Below, in pieces: positions 8,572 through 15,638 of a DNA stretch of 64,000 nucleotides. Both the position numbers and the translations under genes were made by a program. The notes beneath the pieces were generated by a model. It was not told the DNA's origin and ran no database searches. It was given only the letters and a program-made list of their open reading frames with translations. Each line of letters starts with the position of its first letter. Positions within the stretch are counted from its first letter, which is position 1. The stretch is taken from contig URFM01000002.1 of NCBI GenBank assembly GCA_900547035.1, positions 71,956 to 135,955 of the forward strand, written 5' to 3'. This stretch comes from an uncultured Clostridium sp. Lineage in GTDB: Bacteria; Bacillota; Clostridia; Lachnospirales; Lachnospiraceae.

Positions 8572-8856
8572 ATGTGGCAGAAGGAACAGATTATTGCGGA
8601 GCTTCAGAAAAGGGGGAAGCGGATTACGGAGCAGAGAAAAGTTCTGCTGGATGTGATCCTGGAAGGAAATTGGACCTGCTGCAAGGAGATTTATTATGAG
8701 GCGGTGAAGCGTGACCCTTCCATTGGAATGGCTACGGTGTACCGGATGCTCAGCACTCTGGAGGAAATCGGGGTGCTGACCAGAACCTACCGCTACTCCT
8801 TCCCGCCGGAAGAGAAAGGGTGTGAATCAGGATGGCAACAGCGGTTATATGTATAA
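8572..8856 (+). CDS. Fur-like regulator reduced to its DNA-binding domain
   Basis: A 94-residue protein starting MWQKEQIIAELQKRGKRIT at ATG 8572, ten bases after GAAGGAGGA. Residues 1-75 are a Fur-type winged helix (RITEQRKVLLDVIL, IGMATVYRMLSTLEEIGV, the recognition-helix region). Ordinary Fur proteins continue for about 50-60 residues with His/Cys metal sites and the dimer interface; here the frame ends 20 residues after the wing, inside the start of the next gene. So it can probably bind DNA, but metal sensing and dimerisation are not visible. Either a natural short form or a truncation; relatives in this group often have a non-canonical C-terminal part. Confidence 0.8.
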   Translation: MWQKEQIIAELQKRGKRITEQRKVLLDVILEGNWTCCKEIYYEAVKRDPSIGMATVYRMLSTLEEIGVLTRTYRYSFPPEEKGCESGWQQRLYV

Positions 8857-9206
8857 TTCTGGTGATTGCGGTGGTAGCGGGTGTGAAGAGCTACATGAAA
8901 AAGCTTCGATCCGGCTGCTGTGGGGCTTCATCGGAGCCGGCAGTGAAAAAGGTGAAGGTGAAGGATAAAGACCCTTCCCATTATCCTTACCAGAAGGTGC
9001 TGAAAATCGACGGCATGACCTGCGGCAACTGCGCCAACTGCGTGGAAAACGCCCTCAATCATCTGGATGGAGTTTACGCCTCCGTAGATTTGATGAAAGA
9101 GGAGGCGGTGGTCCGCATGAAGGAAAAGGTGGAGGACCAAATCCTGAAAAAAACGGTAGCTGCCGCCGGATATACGGTTTATAAGGTGACTGAGCAGAAC
9201 ACCTGA
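8832..9206 (+). CDS. FeoB-associated Cys-rich membrane protein fused to a heavy-metal (HMA) domain
   Basis: A 124-residue protein. Residues 1-18 are a membrane helix followed by KSYMKKLRSGCCGAS, the pattern of the small FeoB-associated Cys-rich proteins. After a Lys-rich linker comes a ferredoxin-fold HMA domain (about 55-120) with the metal site MTCGNCANCVENALN, which carries three cysteines instead of the usual two. The start lies 25 bases inside the Fur-like gene, in another frame, so translation is coupled. A metal handoff role beside FeoB is inferred; the metal (iron or copper) is not evident. Confidence 0.82.
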   Translation: MATAVICIILVIAVVAGVKSYMKKLRSGCCGASSEPAVKKVKVKDKDPSHYPYQKVLKIDGMTCGNCANCVENALNHLDGVYASVDLMKEEAVVRMKEKVEDQILKKTVAAAGYTVYKVTEQNT

Positions 9207-9264
9207 TTACATTTCAAGGATCGCGCATGAGCGCCTAAAGGACAGGCGCGAAATATTCGTAATC
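9205..9264 (+). repeat. hairpin repeat, family A (CGCAYGWRAGCG type), copy 1
   Basis: Nested stem-loop: GATTAC (9205-9210) pairs with GTAATC (9259-9264), ATTTC with GAAAT, and GCGCCT (9231-9236) with AGGCGC (9244-9249) around loop AAAGGAC. The same GCCT-N-AAGGACAGGCGC core recurs on the other strand at 14000-14034 and related copies lie at 29171 and 29263. It sits between convergent genes. Confidence 0.6.
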
Positions 9265-9309
9265 AAAAAACGGGACCGTCTGAAGGCTTTTATGCCTCCA
9301 GGCGGTCTC
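9265..9309 (-). terminator. intrinsic terminator of the DUF134-NifX gene
   Basis: On the minus strand a long imperfect stem (9301-9309 with 9272-9280, inner GGC/GCC) is followed by six T residues (A-run at 9265-9270 on the plus strand). It lies 35 bases past the minus-strand stop codon. Confidence 0.8.
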
Positions 9310-9344
9310 GCCGCGCAACTCTGGGATTCTGAGGAGCCGGCTGC

Positions 9345-10139
9345 TTATGAATGGCAGTGATGGCCGCCATCGTGGCCTCCGCATCCATGCTCGCCGCAGG
9401 TCCCGCCTTCGTGATGATGTTCTCCGTGATGGTCGCAGTGGACATCGGGGTCAAAGGCCAGGTTTCCGGCCAGATAGGATTCCACCGCCTCGTCCGCGCT
9501 GCCGGAAGCGCCGCCGTAGAGCTTGATTCCGGCTTCCGCCAGGGCTGCCTGGGCGCCGCCGCCGATGCCGCCGCAGATCAGGACATCCGCTTTTAAGGAA
9601 GTCAATACGCCGGCCAGAGCGCCGTGGCCGCTGCCGTTTGTGCTGACAACCTGGGAAGATACTACCTTTCCCTCTTCCACGTCGTAAATCTTGAAGGCCT
9701 CTGTGCGGCCGAAATGCTGAAAAATTTCTCCATTTTCATAGGTAACTGCAATTCTCATCTGATTCTCTCCCTTCGGTATATGATAGGTCGGATTGCCAGG
9801 GTGCCTGCAGCAGTCCTTAAAGGCGCAGAATTGTCCGCTGCCATCGCAGAGCCGGTAGTCTCCCCCCTGAATCCTTAAGGAACGTCCCTCCACCAGAACG
9901 TCCGCCAGCTTTTTTCTGGCGTCGGCGTAAATCTGCTGGACGGTGGTCCGGGCAATCCTCATCTGGCTGCCGCACTGCTCCTGAGAAAACCCCTCATGGT
10001 CAATGAGGCGGATGGTTTCGTACTCGTCCAGCGTCAGGATGACGTCTTTTCCAGAGAAATTTCCCTCTTCCCCTTCCGGATAAAAAGCCAGGGTCTGAGG
10101 AAAATGACATACCCGTCTGCATTTCCGGGGTCTGGACAT
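9345..10139 (-). CDS. DUF134 helix-turn-helix protein fused to a NifX/NafY-type cofactor domain with a His/Cys-rich tail
   Basis: A 264-residue protein in three parts. Residues 1-95 are DUF134 (MSRPRKCRRVCHFP, LTLDEYETIRLIDHEGFSQE, an HTH of sigma-like type). From about 127, MRIAVTYENGEIFQHFGRTEAFKIYDVEEG begins a dinitrogenase iron-molybdenum-cofactor (NifX/NafY) domain ending near residue 230. The last 30 residues hold more than ten His and several Cys. DUF134 and NifX-type genes are often neighbours in anaerobes; here they are one polypeptide. RBS AAAGGGGG precedes ATG. A DNA-binding metal or Fe-S cofactor sensor is inferred. The promoter carries CATATG dyads that could be its own operator. 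Confidence 0.85.
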   Translation of the reverse strand: MSRPRKCRRVCHFPQTLAFYPEGEEGNFSGKDVILTLDEYETIRLIDHEGFSQEQCGSQMRIARTTVQQIYADARKKLADVLVEGRSLRIQGGDYRLCDGSGQFCAFKDCCRHPGNPTYHIPKGENQMRIAVTYENGEIFQHFGRTEAFKIYDVEEGKVVSSQVVSTNGSGHGALAGVLTSLKADVLICGGIGGGAQAALAEAGIKLYGGASGSADEAVESYLAGNLAFDPDVHCDHHGEHHHEGGTCGEHGCGGHDGGHHCHS

Positions 10140-10166
10140 GGAACATTCCCCCTTTCATTTGCGTAT

Positions 10167-10214
10167 ATTATAGGACTGTTTCTGACATATGTCAATAATT
10201 ATTTTTGACATATG
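10167..10214 (-). promoter_or_regulatory. consensus promoter and paired TGACATATG operator of the DUF134-NifX gene
   Basis: On the minus strand TTGACA (10195-10190), 17 bases, TATAAT (10172-10167): a perfect sigma-70-type promoter. The -35 overlaps the palindrome TGACATATGTCA (10183-10194), and a second TTGACATATG lies at 10205-10214, 22 bases away (two helical turns). Such a strong promoter with spaced dyads suggests tight repression, perhaps autoregulation. Confidence 0.75.
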
Positions 10215-10228
10215 CTATTAATTTTTGC

Positions 10229-10810
10229 CTAATCCTTTCCACGGGCCTTTCCTTTACAGATTAACTGAGTCATGGTCCCCATGGGACAGTAGACGCACCA
10301 GGAACGGGGTTTAAACAGAATCATGGTCGCCAGCCCCAGGATGGTGGAGGTGAGCATGATGCTGTAGAATCCGAAGGCGAACTGAGCGGTTCCGGGACTC
10401 AGGAGTGTGCCGTGATAGGCCCAGTGCCAGGGTAGTTTGAAGGTCCAAAGCAAAGTGACTGTCTGGCGCAGCGTCCGCTCTCCCGCAAATACCAGCCAGG
10501 TGTTTAAAAGCATCTGGAGGAACATCACCAGAAAGAACAGGAGAAATCCATAGCGGAATACTTTGCTCTTCATCCAGGCCGGGATATCCTTCTTTCCGGA
10601 TAATCCGAAGCGGCCGCCCAGAAGGGAGAAGAGCTGGCCCCTGCCGCAGTAGCGGTTGCAGTAGCCCTTGGTGCCGTTAACAAGGGCGATGATAAGGGGA
10701 ATGAAAAAGCAGAGAAGCCCCAGCCAGGCAAAGAGGATATTGAAAAATCCCAGAATCAGATAGGCAGCGGATATAATCCACAGATAGTCGTACCAATGTT
10801 TCTGTTTCAC
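10229..10810 (-). CDS. 4Fe-4S membrane protein, NapH/CcoG-like
   Basis: A 193-residue integral membrane protein with about four to five hydrophobic helices (residues 7-45, 88-110, 140-165) and two cysteine groups: KGYCNRYCGRGQL near 50 and RSWCVYCPMGTMTQL near the end, as in polyferredoxin-like proteins NapH and CcoG that relay electrons. The start is GTG 10810, after AAGGAGG, overlapping the ferredoxin stop in GTGA. The longer ATG reading would run back into the ferredoxin gene. It forms a two-gene operon with that ferredoxin; the electron acceptor is not identified. Confidence 0.82.
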   Translation of the reverse strand: MKQKHWYDYLWIISAAYLILGFFNILFAWLGLLCFFIPLIIALVNGTKGYCNRYCGRGQLFSLLGGRFGLSGKKDIPAWMKSKVFRYGFLLFFLVMFLQMLLNTWLVFAGERTLRQTVTLLWTFKLPWHWAYHGTLLSPGTAQFAFGFYSIMLTSTILGLATMILFKPRSWCVYCPMGTMTQLICKGKARGKD

Positions 10811-11034
10811 GGGGACACCTCCTTCAGAGCGATGACGCTGGCGGGACATTCCCGGACGCATTTGCCGCATCCTACGCAGCGGCTTTCGTCTACTTTGGCA
10901 AATATGCCTCTGAAAATCCGGATGGCGTTCATGGGACAGACCTTGAGGCAGCAGCCGCAGGCCACGCAGTCCCGCTGATTGACAACCGCTTTGGGACGGG
11001 GTTTTCGGTTTGGGACGCCGGATTGATTGGTCAT
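10807..11034 (-). CDS. 2[4Fe-4S] ferredoxin-like protein
   Basis: A 75-residue protein with two complete cluster motifs, CVACGCCLKVCP and CVGCGKCVRECP, as in bacterial dicluster ferredoxins, after a basic 20-residue N-terminal segment. ATG 11034 follows GGGGAGGAAACACT; the open frame continues upstream without a ribosome site. It is coupled by a four-base overlap to the membrane Fe-S protein, so it probably hands electrons to or from it. The pair is divergent from the P-type ATPase unit and next to the NifX fusion. Confidence 0.88.
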   Translation of the reverse strand: MTNQSGVPNRKPRPKAVVNQRDCVACGCCLKVCPMNAIRIFRGIFAKVDESRCVGCGKCVRECPASVIALKEVSP

Positions 11035-11187
11035 AGTGTTTCCTCCCCTGTAAATGATTGTTATGGTGATATTATAAAAAATATGAGGGGCGGATTCCGT
11101 GATTTTGTCACGGACAGGTATGGGAAATACGGAAGGCAAAAGGTCCATACATACCAACTAATTGATAATATTTTTCAACAAGTGTCA

Positions 11188-11222
11188 TTAGCATTGACTA
11201 AGGCTCTTAAAGACTGTTAAGA
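11188..11222 (+). promoter_or_regulatory. promoter and dyad operator of the P-type ATPase unit
   Basis: TTGACT (11194-11199), 17 bases, TTAAGA (11217-11222). The -35 lies inside TTAGC-ATTG-ACTAA (11188-11201), the same 14-bp dyad form found at the feo promoters (one G-A exchange between arms). It precedes three genes in line. Confidence 0.6.
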
Positions 11223-11293
11223 TTCAAATTGTAAAGAAAAAATTCCCAGGATTGGGACAAACAGTAATCAGCAGTAAAGGAAGTGACGGACAG

Positions 11294-11374
11294 ATGAAAC
11301 AGCACAGATTCTGGGCCTGGGCCATGCTCTTTTGCCTGGCCATGACCTTATATACCGGTTACAAGCACAAGTAG
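11294..11374 (+). CDS. 26-residue single-helix membrane peptide (DUF6219-like)
   Basis: A tiny protein, MKQHRFWAWAMLFCLAMTLY followed by TGYKHK, with one hydrophobic helix flanked by basic residues. RBS AAAGGAAG (11275-11282) precedes the ATG. It begins the transcript that continues into the DUF6110 and P-type ATPase genes, 18 bases before the next CDS. Similar short 'TGYKHK' peptides are annotated as DUF6219 next to metal ATPases in clostridia; this is from memory, not a search. A regulatory or assembly role in the pump is possible. Confidence 0.7.
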   Translation: MKQHRFWAWAMLFCLAMTLYTGYKHK

Positions 11375-11392
11375 AAAGAGGAGGAATGTACC

Positions 11393-11695
11393 ATGTTTAA
11401 GTGTTTAAATTGTATTGACTGGAAAAAGACCGCAATCTTCGCGGGAGGCGTGCTGTTCGGCACAGCGGGTGTGAAGGTTCTTGGAAGCTCAGACGCGAAG
11501 AAATTCTATGTAAACTGTCTGGCGGCAGGACTGAGGGCGAAGGAGTGCGTGATGACCACCGCCACCAACATCCAGGAGAATGCGGAGGATATCCTGGCAG
11601 AGGCGGAGGAGATTAACCGCCAGAGAAAGGGCGAGGAGGAGTTCGCCGACGAGAGTCAGGAGAGCGCGGAGGAAGAGGCCGCCGCTGAGGCATAG
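11393..11695 (+). CDS. DUF6110-like small membrane-associated protein
   Basis: A 100-residue protein: MFKCLNCIDWKKTAIFAGG starts it, with CxxC near the N-terminus, a Gly-rich hydrophobic helix (FAGGVLFGTAGVKVLGS, about 15-32), then a helical segment and a strongly acidic Glu/Ala tail from about residue 65. RBS AGGAGGA lies before ATG. The pattern matches DUF6110, a clostridial family found beside heavy-metal P-type ATPases. Membrane tethering with an acidic cytosolic tail is seen; metal delivery to the pump is an inference. Confidence 0.75.
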   Translation: MFKCLNCIDWKKTAIFAGGVLFGTAGVKVLGSSDAKKFYVNCLAAGLRAKECVMTTATNIQENAEDILAEAEEINRQRKGEEEFADESQESAEEEAAAEA

Positions 11696-11788
11696 AAGGG
11701 AAGGAGTTCAGCTTGGGTGAACAACCGCTCTGGGAAAAATCCAGGGCGGTATTTTTTCAAGGCCCATTTGGACAGGAGGAATATTTGC

Positions 11789-13864
11789 ATGAAATTTGTT
11801 ATTAAGCATGAAATGAAAGGGCGGATTCGCCTGCATATGGCCCAGAGGCAGATGTCCATCCGCCAGGCGGACCTTCTGCAGTATTATCTGACTACCCTTC
11901 CCCAGGTAAAGGCGGCGAAGGTTTATGAGAGAACCTGTGACGCCGTGGTCCGGTATGAGGGCGACCGGAAAAGCCTGCTGGAGGGGATTCAGAAATTTTC
12001 TTATGCAGATGAGAAGCTGATGGAGCTGGCCCCAAAACACACAGGACGGGCACTGAACCGGGAGTACAAGGAGAAGCTGATTCGCAAGGTACTGGTAAAG
12101 GCATTGACCAAGACGTTTTTTCCCAGTCCCCTGAATGCCCTGTACACAGCAGTCCAGGCGGTTCCGTATCTTTGGAAGGGGATTCGGTGTCTGGCGAACG
12201 GCAGACTGGAGGTAGAGGTCCTGGACGCCACCGCCATCACCGTATCCATGGCCCGCAGCGATGTGAACACGGCCGGCTCCATCATGTTCCTTTTGGGAAT
12301 CGGCGGACTTCTGGAGGAATGGACCAGGAAGAAGTCAGTGGACGACCTGGCCAGGAGCATGTCCCTGAACATTGGCAAGGTTTGGCAGAAGGTGGACGGA
12401 GCCGAGGTTTTGGTTCCCCTGTCCCGAATTCGGGAAGGGGATTTGGTGACGGTCCATGTGGGAAGCATGGTTCCCTTAGACGGCATTGTGGCGGAAGGAG
12501 AAGCCATGATTAATCAGGCTTCCATGACCGGGGAGTCCGTTCCCGTCCATAAAGAAGCGGGAGGCTATGTATATGCGGGAACCGCGGTGGAAGAGGGAGA
12601 GATTACCATCTGCGTGAAAAAGGCCGCCGGTTGCACCCGTTTTGAGCGGATTGTCCATATGATTGAGGAGTCGGAAAAGCTGAAGTCCTCGGTGGAGGGC
12701 AAGGCGGCCACTCTGGCGGACGCCCTGGTACCCTGGAGCCTGGGAGGAACGGTCCTTACCTGGCTTCTGACCCGCAACGTTACCAAGGCCCTGTCTATCC
12801 TGATGGTGGATTTCTCCTGTGCGCTGAAGCTGGCTATGCCACTGGCGGTGCTGTCCGCCATGCGTGAGGCCAGCGGACACCATATCACCGTAAAGGGCGG
12901 AAAGTACATGGAGGCTGTGGCGGAGGCGGATACCATCGTCTTTGACAAGACGGGGACCCTGACCAAGGCGCAGCCGGTGGTGGCGGATATCGTGACCTTT
13001 GAGGGCCGGGACCAGAACGAGATGCTGCGGGTGGCGGCCTGCCTGGAGGAGCATTTCCCCCACTCCATGGCAAACGCTGTGGTCAGCGAGTCGGTGCGCC
13101 GTCATCTGGTTCATGAGGAGATGCATTCCAAGGTGGATTACATCGTGGCCCACGGCATCGCCAGCTATATCGGACAGGAGCGGGTGGTCATCGGAAGCTA
13201 CCATTTTGTATTTGAGGATGAAAAATGCGTCATTCCTCAGGGAGAGGAAGAGAAATTTGAGGAACTGCCTGAGGAATACTCCCATTTGTATATGGCCATC
13301 GGCGGCGTACTGGCCGCGGTAATCTGCATTCAGGACCCCCTGAGGGAGGAGGCTCCTGAGGCGATTCGGCGTTTGAAGGAACTGGGCATCTCCAAGGTAG
13401 TGATGATGACCGGAGACAGCGAGCGGACGGCCCGGGCCATCGCCAGACGGGTGGGAGTGGACGAGTATTACTCAGAAGTCCTGCCGGAGGACAAGGCGGG
13501 ATTTGTGGAGAAGGAAAAGCAGGCCGGACGCAAGGTCATTATGATTGGGGACGGCATCAACGACTCCCCGGCGCTGTCCGCTGCCGATGTGGGCATTGCC
13601 ATCAGCGAAGGGGCGGAGATTGCCAGGGAGATTGCGGATATTACCATTTCCCAGGACGACCTTCTGCAGCTGGCAACCTTAAAAGCTTTGAGCAACGGGC
13701 TGATGAAGCGGATTAACGGCAATTACCGGTTCGTCATCAGCTTCAACCTGGGGCTGATGATCCTGGGCGTAGCCGGCGTGCTGGCCCCCTCCACCTCGGC
13801 GCTGCTGCACAACACCTCCACCCTGGGCGTCAGCTTGAAGAGTATGACGGATTTGCTGGCATAA
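11789..13864 (+). CDS. heavy-metal-translocating P1B-type ATPase with non-canonical metal motif
   Basis: ATP-driven metal pump of 691 residues. An N-terminal ferredoxin-like region lacks the CxxC of an HMA domain (about 1-75). Conserved catalytic motifs are complete: TGES (about 246), the phosphorylation site DKTGT (Asp386) and GDGIND (about 588). The transmembrane metal site, normally CPC, CPH or SPC, reads DFSCALKLAMP with Cys344 and no Pro beside it. Start ATG 11789 follows ACAGGAGGA. The missing N-terminal metal site and altered motif set it apart from CopA. Because it shares a promoter dyad with the feo genes, iron or manganese export is more likely than copper, but this is inferred. Confidence 0.9.
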   Translation: MKFVIKHEMKGRIRLHMAQRQMSIRQADLLQYYLTTLPQVKAAKVYERTCDAVVRYEGDRKSLLEGIQKFSYADEKLMELAPKHTGRALNREYKEKLIRKVLVKALTKTFFPSPLNALYTAVQAVPYLWKGIRCLANGRLEVEVLDATAITVSMARSDVNTAGSIMFLLGIGGLLEEWTRKKSVDDLARSMSLNIGKVWQKVDGAEVLVPLSRIREGDLVTVHVGSMVPLDGIVAEGEAMINQASMTGESVPVHKEAGGYVYAGTAVEEGEITICVKKAAGCTRFERIVHMIEESEKLKSSVEGKAATLADALVPWSLGGTVLTWLLTRNVTKALSILMVDFSCALKLAMPLAVLSAMREASGHHITVKGGKYMEAVAEADTIVFDKTGTLTKAQPVVADIVTFEGRDQNEMLRVAACLEEHFPHSMANAVVSESVRRHLVHEEMHSKVDYIVAHGIASYIGQERVVIGSYHFVFEDEKCVIPQGEEEKFEELPEEYSHLYMAIGGVLAAVICIQDPLREEAPEAIRRLKELGISKVVMMTGDSERTARAIARRVGVDEYYSEVLPEDKAGFVEKEKQAGRKVIMIGDGINDSPALSAADVGIAISEGAEIAREIADITISQDDLLQLATLKALSNGLMKRINGNYRFVISFNLGLMILGVAGVLAPSTSALLHNTSTLGVSLKSMTDLLA

Positions 13865-13876
13865 TCCATTTAAGAT

Positions 13877-13905
13877 TTGACACATGTTTAAGAGAATGTT
13901 ATAAT
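13877..13905 (+). promoter_or_regulatory. consensus promoter of the MATE gene
   Basis: TTGACA, 17 bases, TATAAT: an exact sigma-70-type match. It lies about 155 bases before the MATE start and directly before the terminator at 13959-14000, so the message begins with a regulated leader. Confidence 0.85.
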
Positions 13906-13911
13906 GAAGCT

Positions 13912-14000
13912 CCAAAACTTTCACAGATGTGGACTTTTCTGGAACTTTCCATTTTTCGCCACACAATTACCGGTCCCCGGCAGTTGTGTGGTATTTTTTT
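13912..14000 (+). promoter_or_regulatory. transcribed leader with internal terminator (attenuator) of the MATE gene
   Basis: Expected RNA start near 13912. The terminator is CCACACAA (13959-13966) with TTGTGTGG (13984-13991) around a CCGG/CCGG inner stem, then T7 (13994-14000). TGTGG at 13928-13932 could pair with the CCACA arm and act as antiterminator. No known aptamer was recognised. Confidence 0.7.
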
Positions 14001-14034
14001 GTTACGAGCACTTAGCGCCTGTCCTTCAGGCCCC
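14000..14034 (-). repeat. hairpin repeat, family A, copy 2
   Basis: Read on the minus strand, GCCTGAAGGACAGGCGC, then TAAGTGCTCGTAAC. The core matches copy 1 at 9231-9249 and the tail TAAGTGCTCGTAAC equals that at 29290-29303. It directly abuts the MATE leader terminator's T-run. Confidence 0.65.
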
Positions 14035-14059
14035 ATATTTTGAGAGGAGAGATGACAAA

Positions 14060-15406
14060 ATGAACCAGACTTATATGAAAGAAAAGCCGGTCCTCCCCCT
14101 GCTTTTGAGCATGTCCCTTCCCATGGTGATTTCCATGCTGGTCAATTCCCTGTACAATATCGTGGACAGCTATTTTGTAGCCAGAATCAGCGAGGAGGCC
14201 ATGACGGCCCTTTCCCTGGTCTATCCGGTGCAGAACCTGGTCAGCGCCGTTACCATCGGATACGGAGTGGGAATTAACGCGGTGATAGCCTTTTACCTGG
14301 GAGCCCAGGACCAGGAGAAAACGGACCGGGCGGCGGCTCAGGGTATTTTGGTCAGCGCCGTACACGGGGTAATCCTGACGGTTGGCTGTATCGCCGCCAT
14401 GCCCTGGTTTCTGCGGATGTTTACCTCCGATGAGGTACTCATTGACCTGAGCATGCGCTATTCAAGGATTGTATTCGGCTTTTCCGTCATAGTGGCTCTG
14501 GGGCTGGCCTATGAGAAGATTTTCCAGGCGGTGGGGAGGATGGGCTCTACCATGTTCTGCCTGATGGCGGGCTGCATTGCCAATATTATCCTGGACCCAA
14601 TTATGATTTTCGGCCTGGGCCCTGTGCCGGCTATGGGAATTGAAGGGGCGGCGCTGGCCACAGGGTTGGGACAGGTCCTGACATTGGTGCTGTATCTGGT
14701 CATCTGCCGGGTTCAGCCTATTCCGGTGCGCATTCATCTGAAAGACTTTGTGCCGGACTCCTATATGATTCGCCGTTTGTACGCGGTGGGGATTCCGGCT
14801 GCTTTGAGCATGGCCCTGCCCTCTATCCTGATTTCCGCCCTGAACGCGGTATTGGCCGCATTTTCGGAGAGCTATGTGCTGGTGCTGGGGATTTATTATA
14901 AGCTGCAGACCTTTTTGTACCTGCCGGCCAGCGGAATCGTCCAGGGGATGCGGCCAATCGTGGGCTACAACTATGGAGCCGGGGAAACAAGGCGGGTGAA
15001 GGAAATCTGCAAAACGGCTCTCTGGATGACGGCGCTTATCATGGTTGTGGGAACGCTGCTGTGCCAGACTGTCCCGGACCGGCTTATGGGACTTTTTACT
15101 TCCAATCGTCAGACCGTGGTTATGGGAGCGGCGGCTTTGAGGATAATTAGTGCGGGATTTATCCTGTCCTCCGTATCTGTTACCTTTTCCGGCGCTTTGG
15201 AAGGTCTTGGAAAGGGAGGCCCTTCCTTTATGATTTCGCTGCTCCGGTATATGGTCATCATTATTCCGGCGGCTTTCCTGCTGAGCCGTGTGGCGGGAGC
15301 GGCTGGCGTATGGCATGCCTTCTGGATTACGGAGGGGGCTGCCGCAGCAGCTTCGTTCCTGATTCTCAGAGGAGAATTGAAAAAAATGGAGAACCGTCAG
15401 AAATAG
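14060..15406 (+). CDS. MATE-family multidrug/metabolite exporter
   Basis: A 448-residue membrane protein with 12 predicted helices in two homologous halves, of the clostridial MATE group. It opens MNQTYMKEKPVLPLLLSMSL and has the typical PMVISMLVNSLYNIVDSYFV in helix 1 and SGIVQGMRPIVGYNYGAG in the second half. MATE proteins export cationic compounds in exchange for Na+ or H+. ATG 14060 follows GAGAGGAGAG; the frame is open back to 13904, but that ATG overlaps the -10 element and is not used. Expression probably depends on read-through of the leader terminator. Confidence 0.92.
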   Translation: MNQTYMKEKPVLPLLLSMSLPMVISMLVNSLYNIVDSYFVARISEEAMTALSLVYPVQNLVSAVTIGYGVGINAVIAFYLGAQDQEKTDRAAAQGILVSAVHGVILTVGCIAAMPWFLRMFTSDEVLIDLSMRYSRIVFGFSVIVALGLAYEKIFQAVGRMGSTMFCLMAGCIANIILDPIMIFGLGPVPAMGIEGAALATGLGQVLTLVLYLVICRVQPIPVRIHLKDFVPDSYMIRRLYAVGIPAALSMALPSILISALNAVLAAFSESYVLVLGIYYKLQTFLYLPASGIVQGMRPIVGYNYGAGETRRVKEICKTALWMTALIMVVGTLLCQTVPDRLMGLFTSNRQTVVMGAAALRIISAGFILSSVSVTFSGALEGLGKGGPSFMISLLRYMVIIIPAAFLLSRVAGAAGVWHAFWITEGAAAAASFLILRGELKKMENRQK

Positions 15407-15472
15407 CAGGACAAAACTGCCACAGGGTCTCGCGCCTTCTTGTAGCCCCTCCCAATCTATGCTAGAATATAT

Positions 15473-15627
15473 GTAACCGTTCAGGACGGCGGGAAAATGG
15501 GAGCAAAAACAAGCGTTAAGCTTGCTTATAAGCGTGCTTTTGCTCCTGTTTTCACATCGGATGGACATCCGATGCTTCTTGTCCGGCCTTTGGCTGGACA
15601 AGAAGGTGAGCCGTCCTGAATAGTTAC
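15473..15627 (+). repeat. 155-nt four-stem structured element (family B, full copy)
   Basis: Closing stem 15473-15490 with 15610-15627 (17 of 18 pairs including one G-T). Inside: GAAAA-TG-GGAGCAAAA (15493-15508) with TTTTGCTCC-TG-TTTTC (15538-15553), itself capped by CAAGC/GCTTG. Then CATCGGAT/ATCCGATG (15555-15574) with a GGAC loop, then CTTCTTGTCC/GGACAAGAAG (15575-15605) with inner GCC/GGC. The architecture is a junction of three arms closed by a fourth. No ORF or known RNA was recognised. Confidence 0.75.
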
Positions 15628-15638
15628 GAATACATCCA

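Noticed and set aside
8790..8900. Frameshift joining the Fur-like gene to the downstream Cys-rich/HMA gene.
   Set aside because: The downstream product has its own membrane start typical of FeoB-associated proteins, and no Fur C-terminal domain is coded in any frame here.
13904..14059. Long N-terminal extension of the MATE gene from ATG 13904.
   Set aside because: The ATG overlaps the -10 element and the extension covers a terminator stem; the ribosome site lies before 14060.
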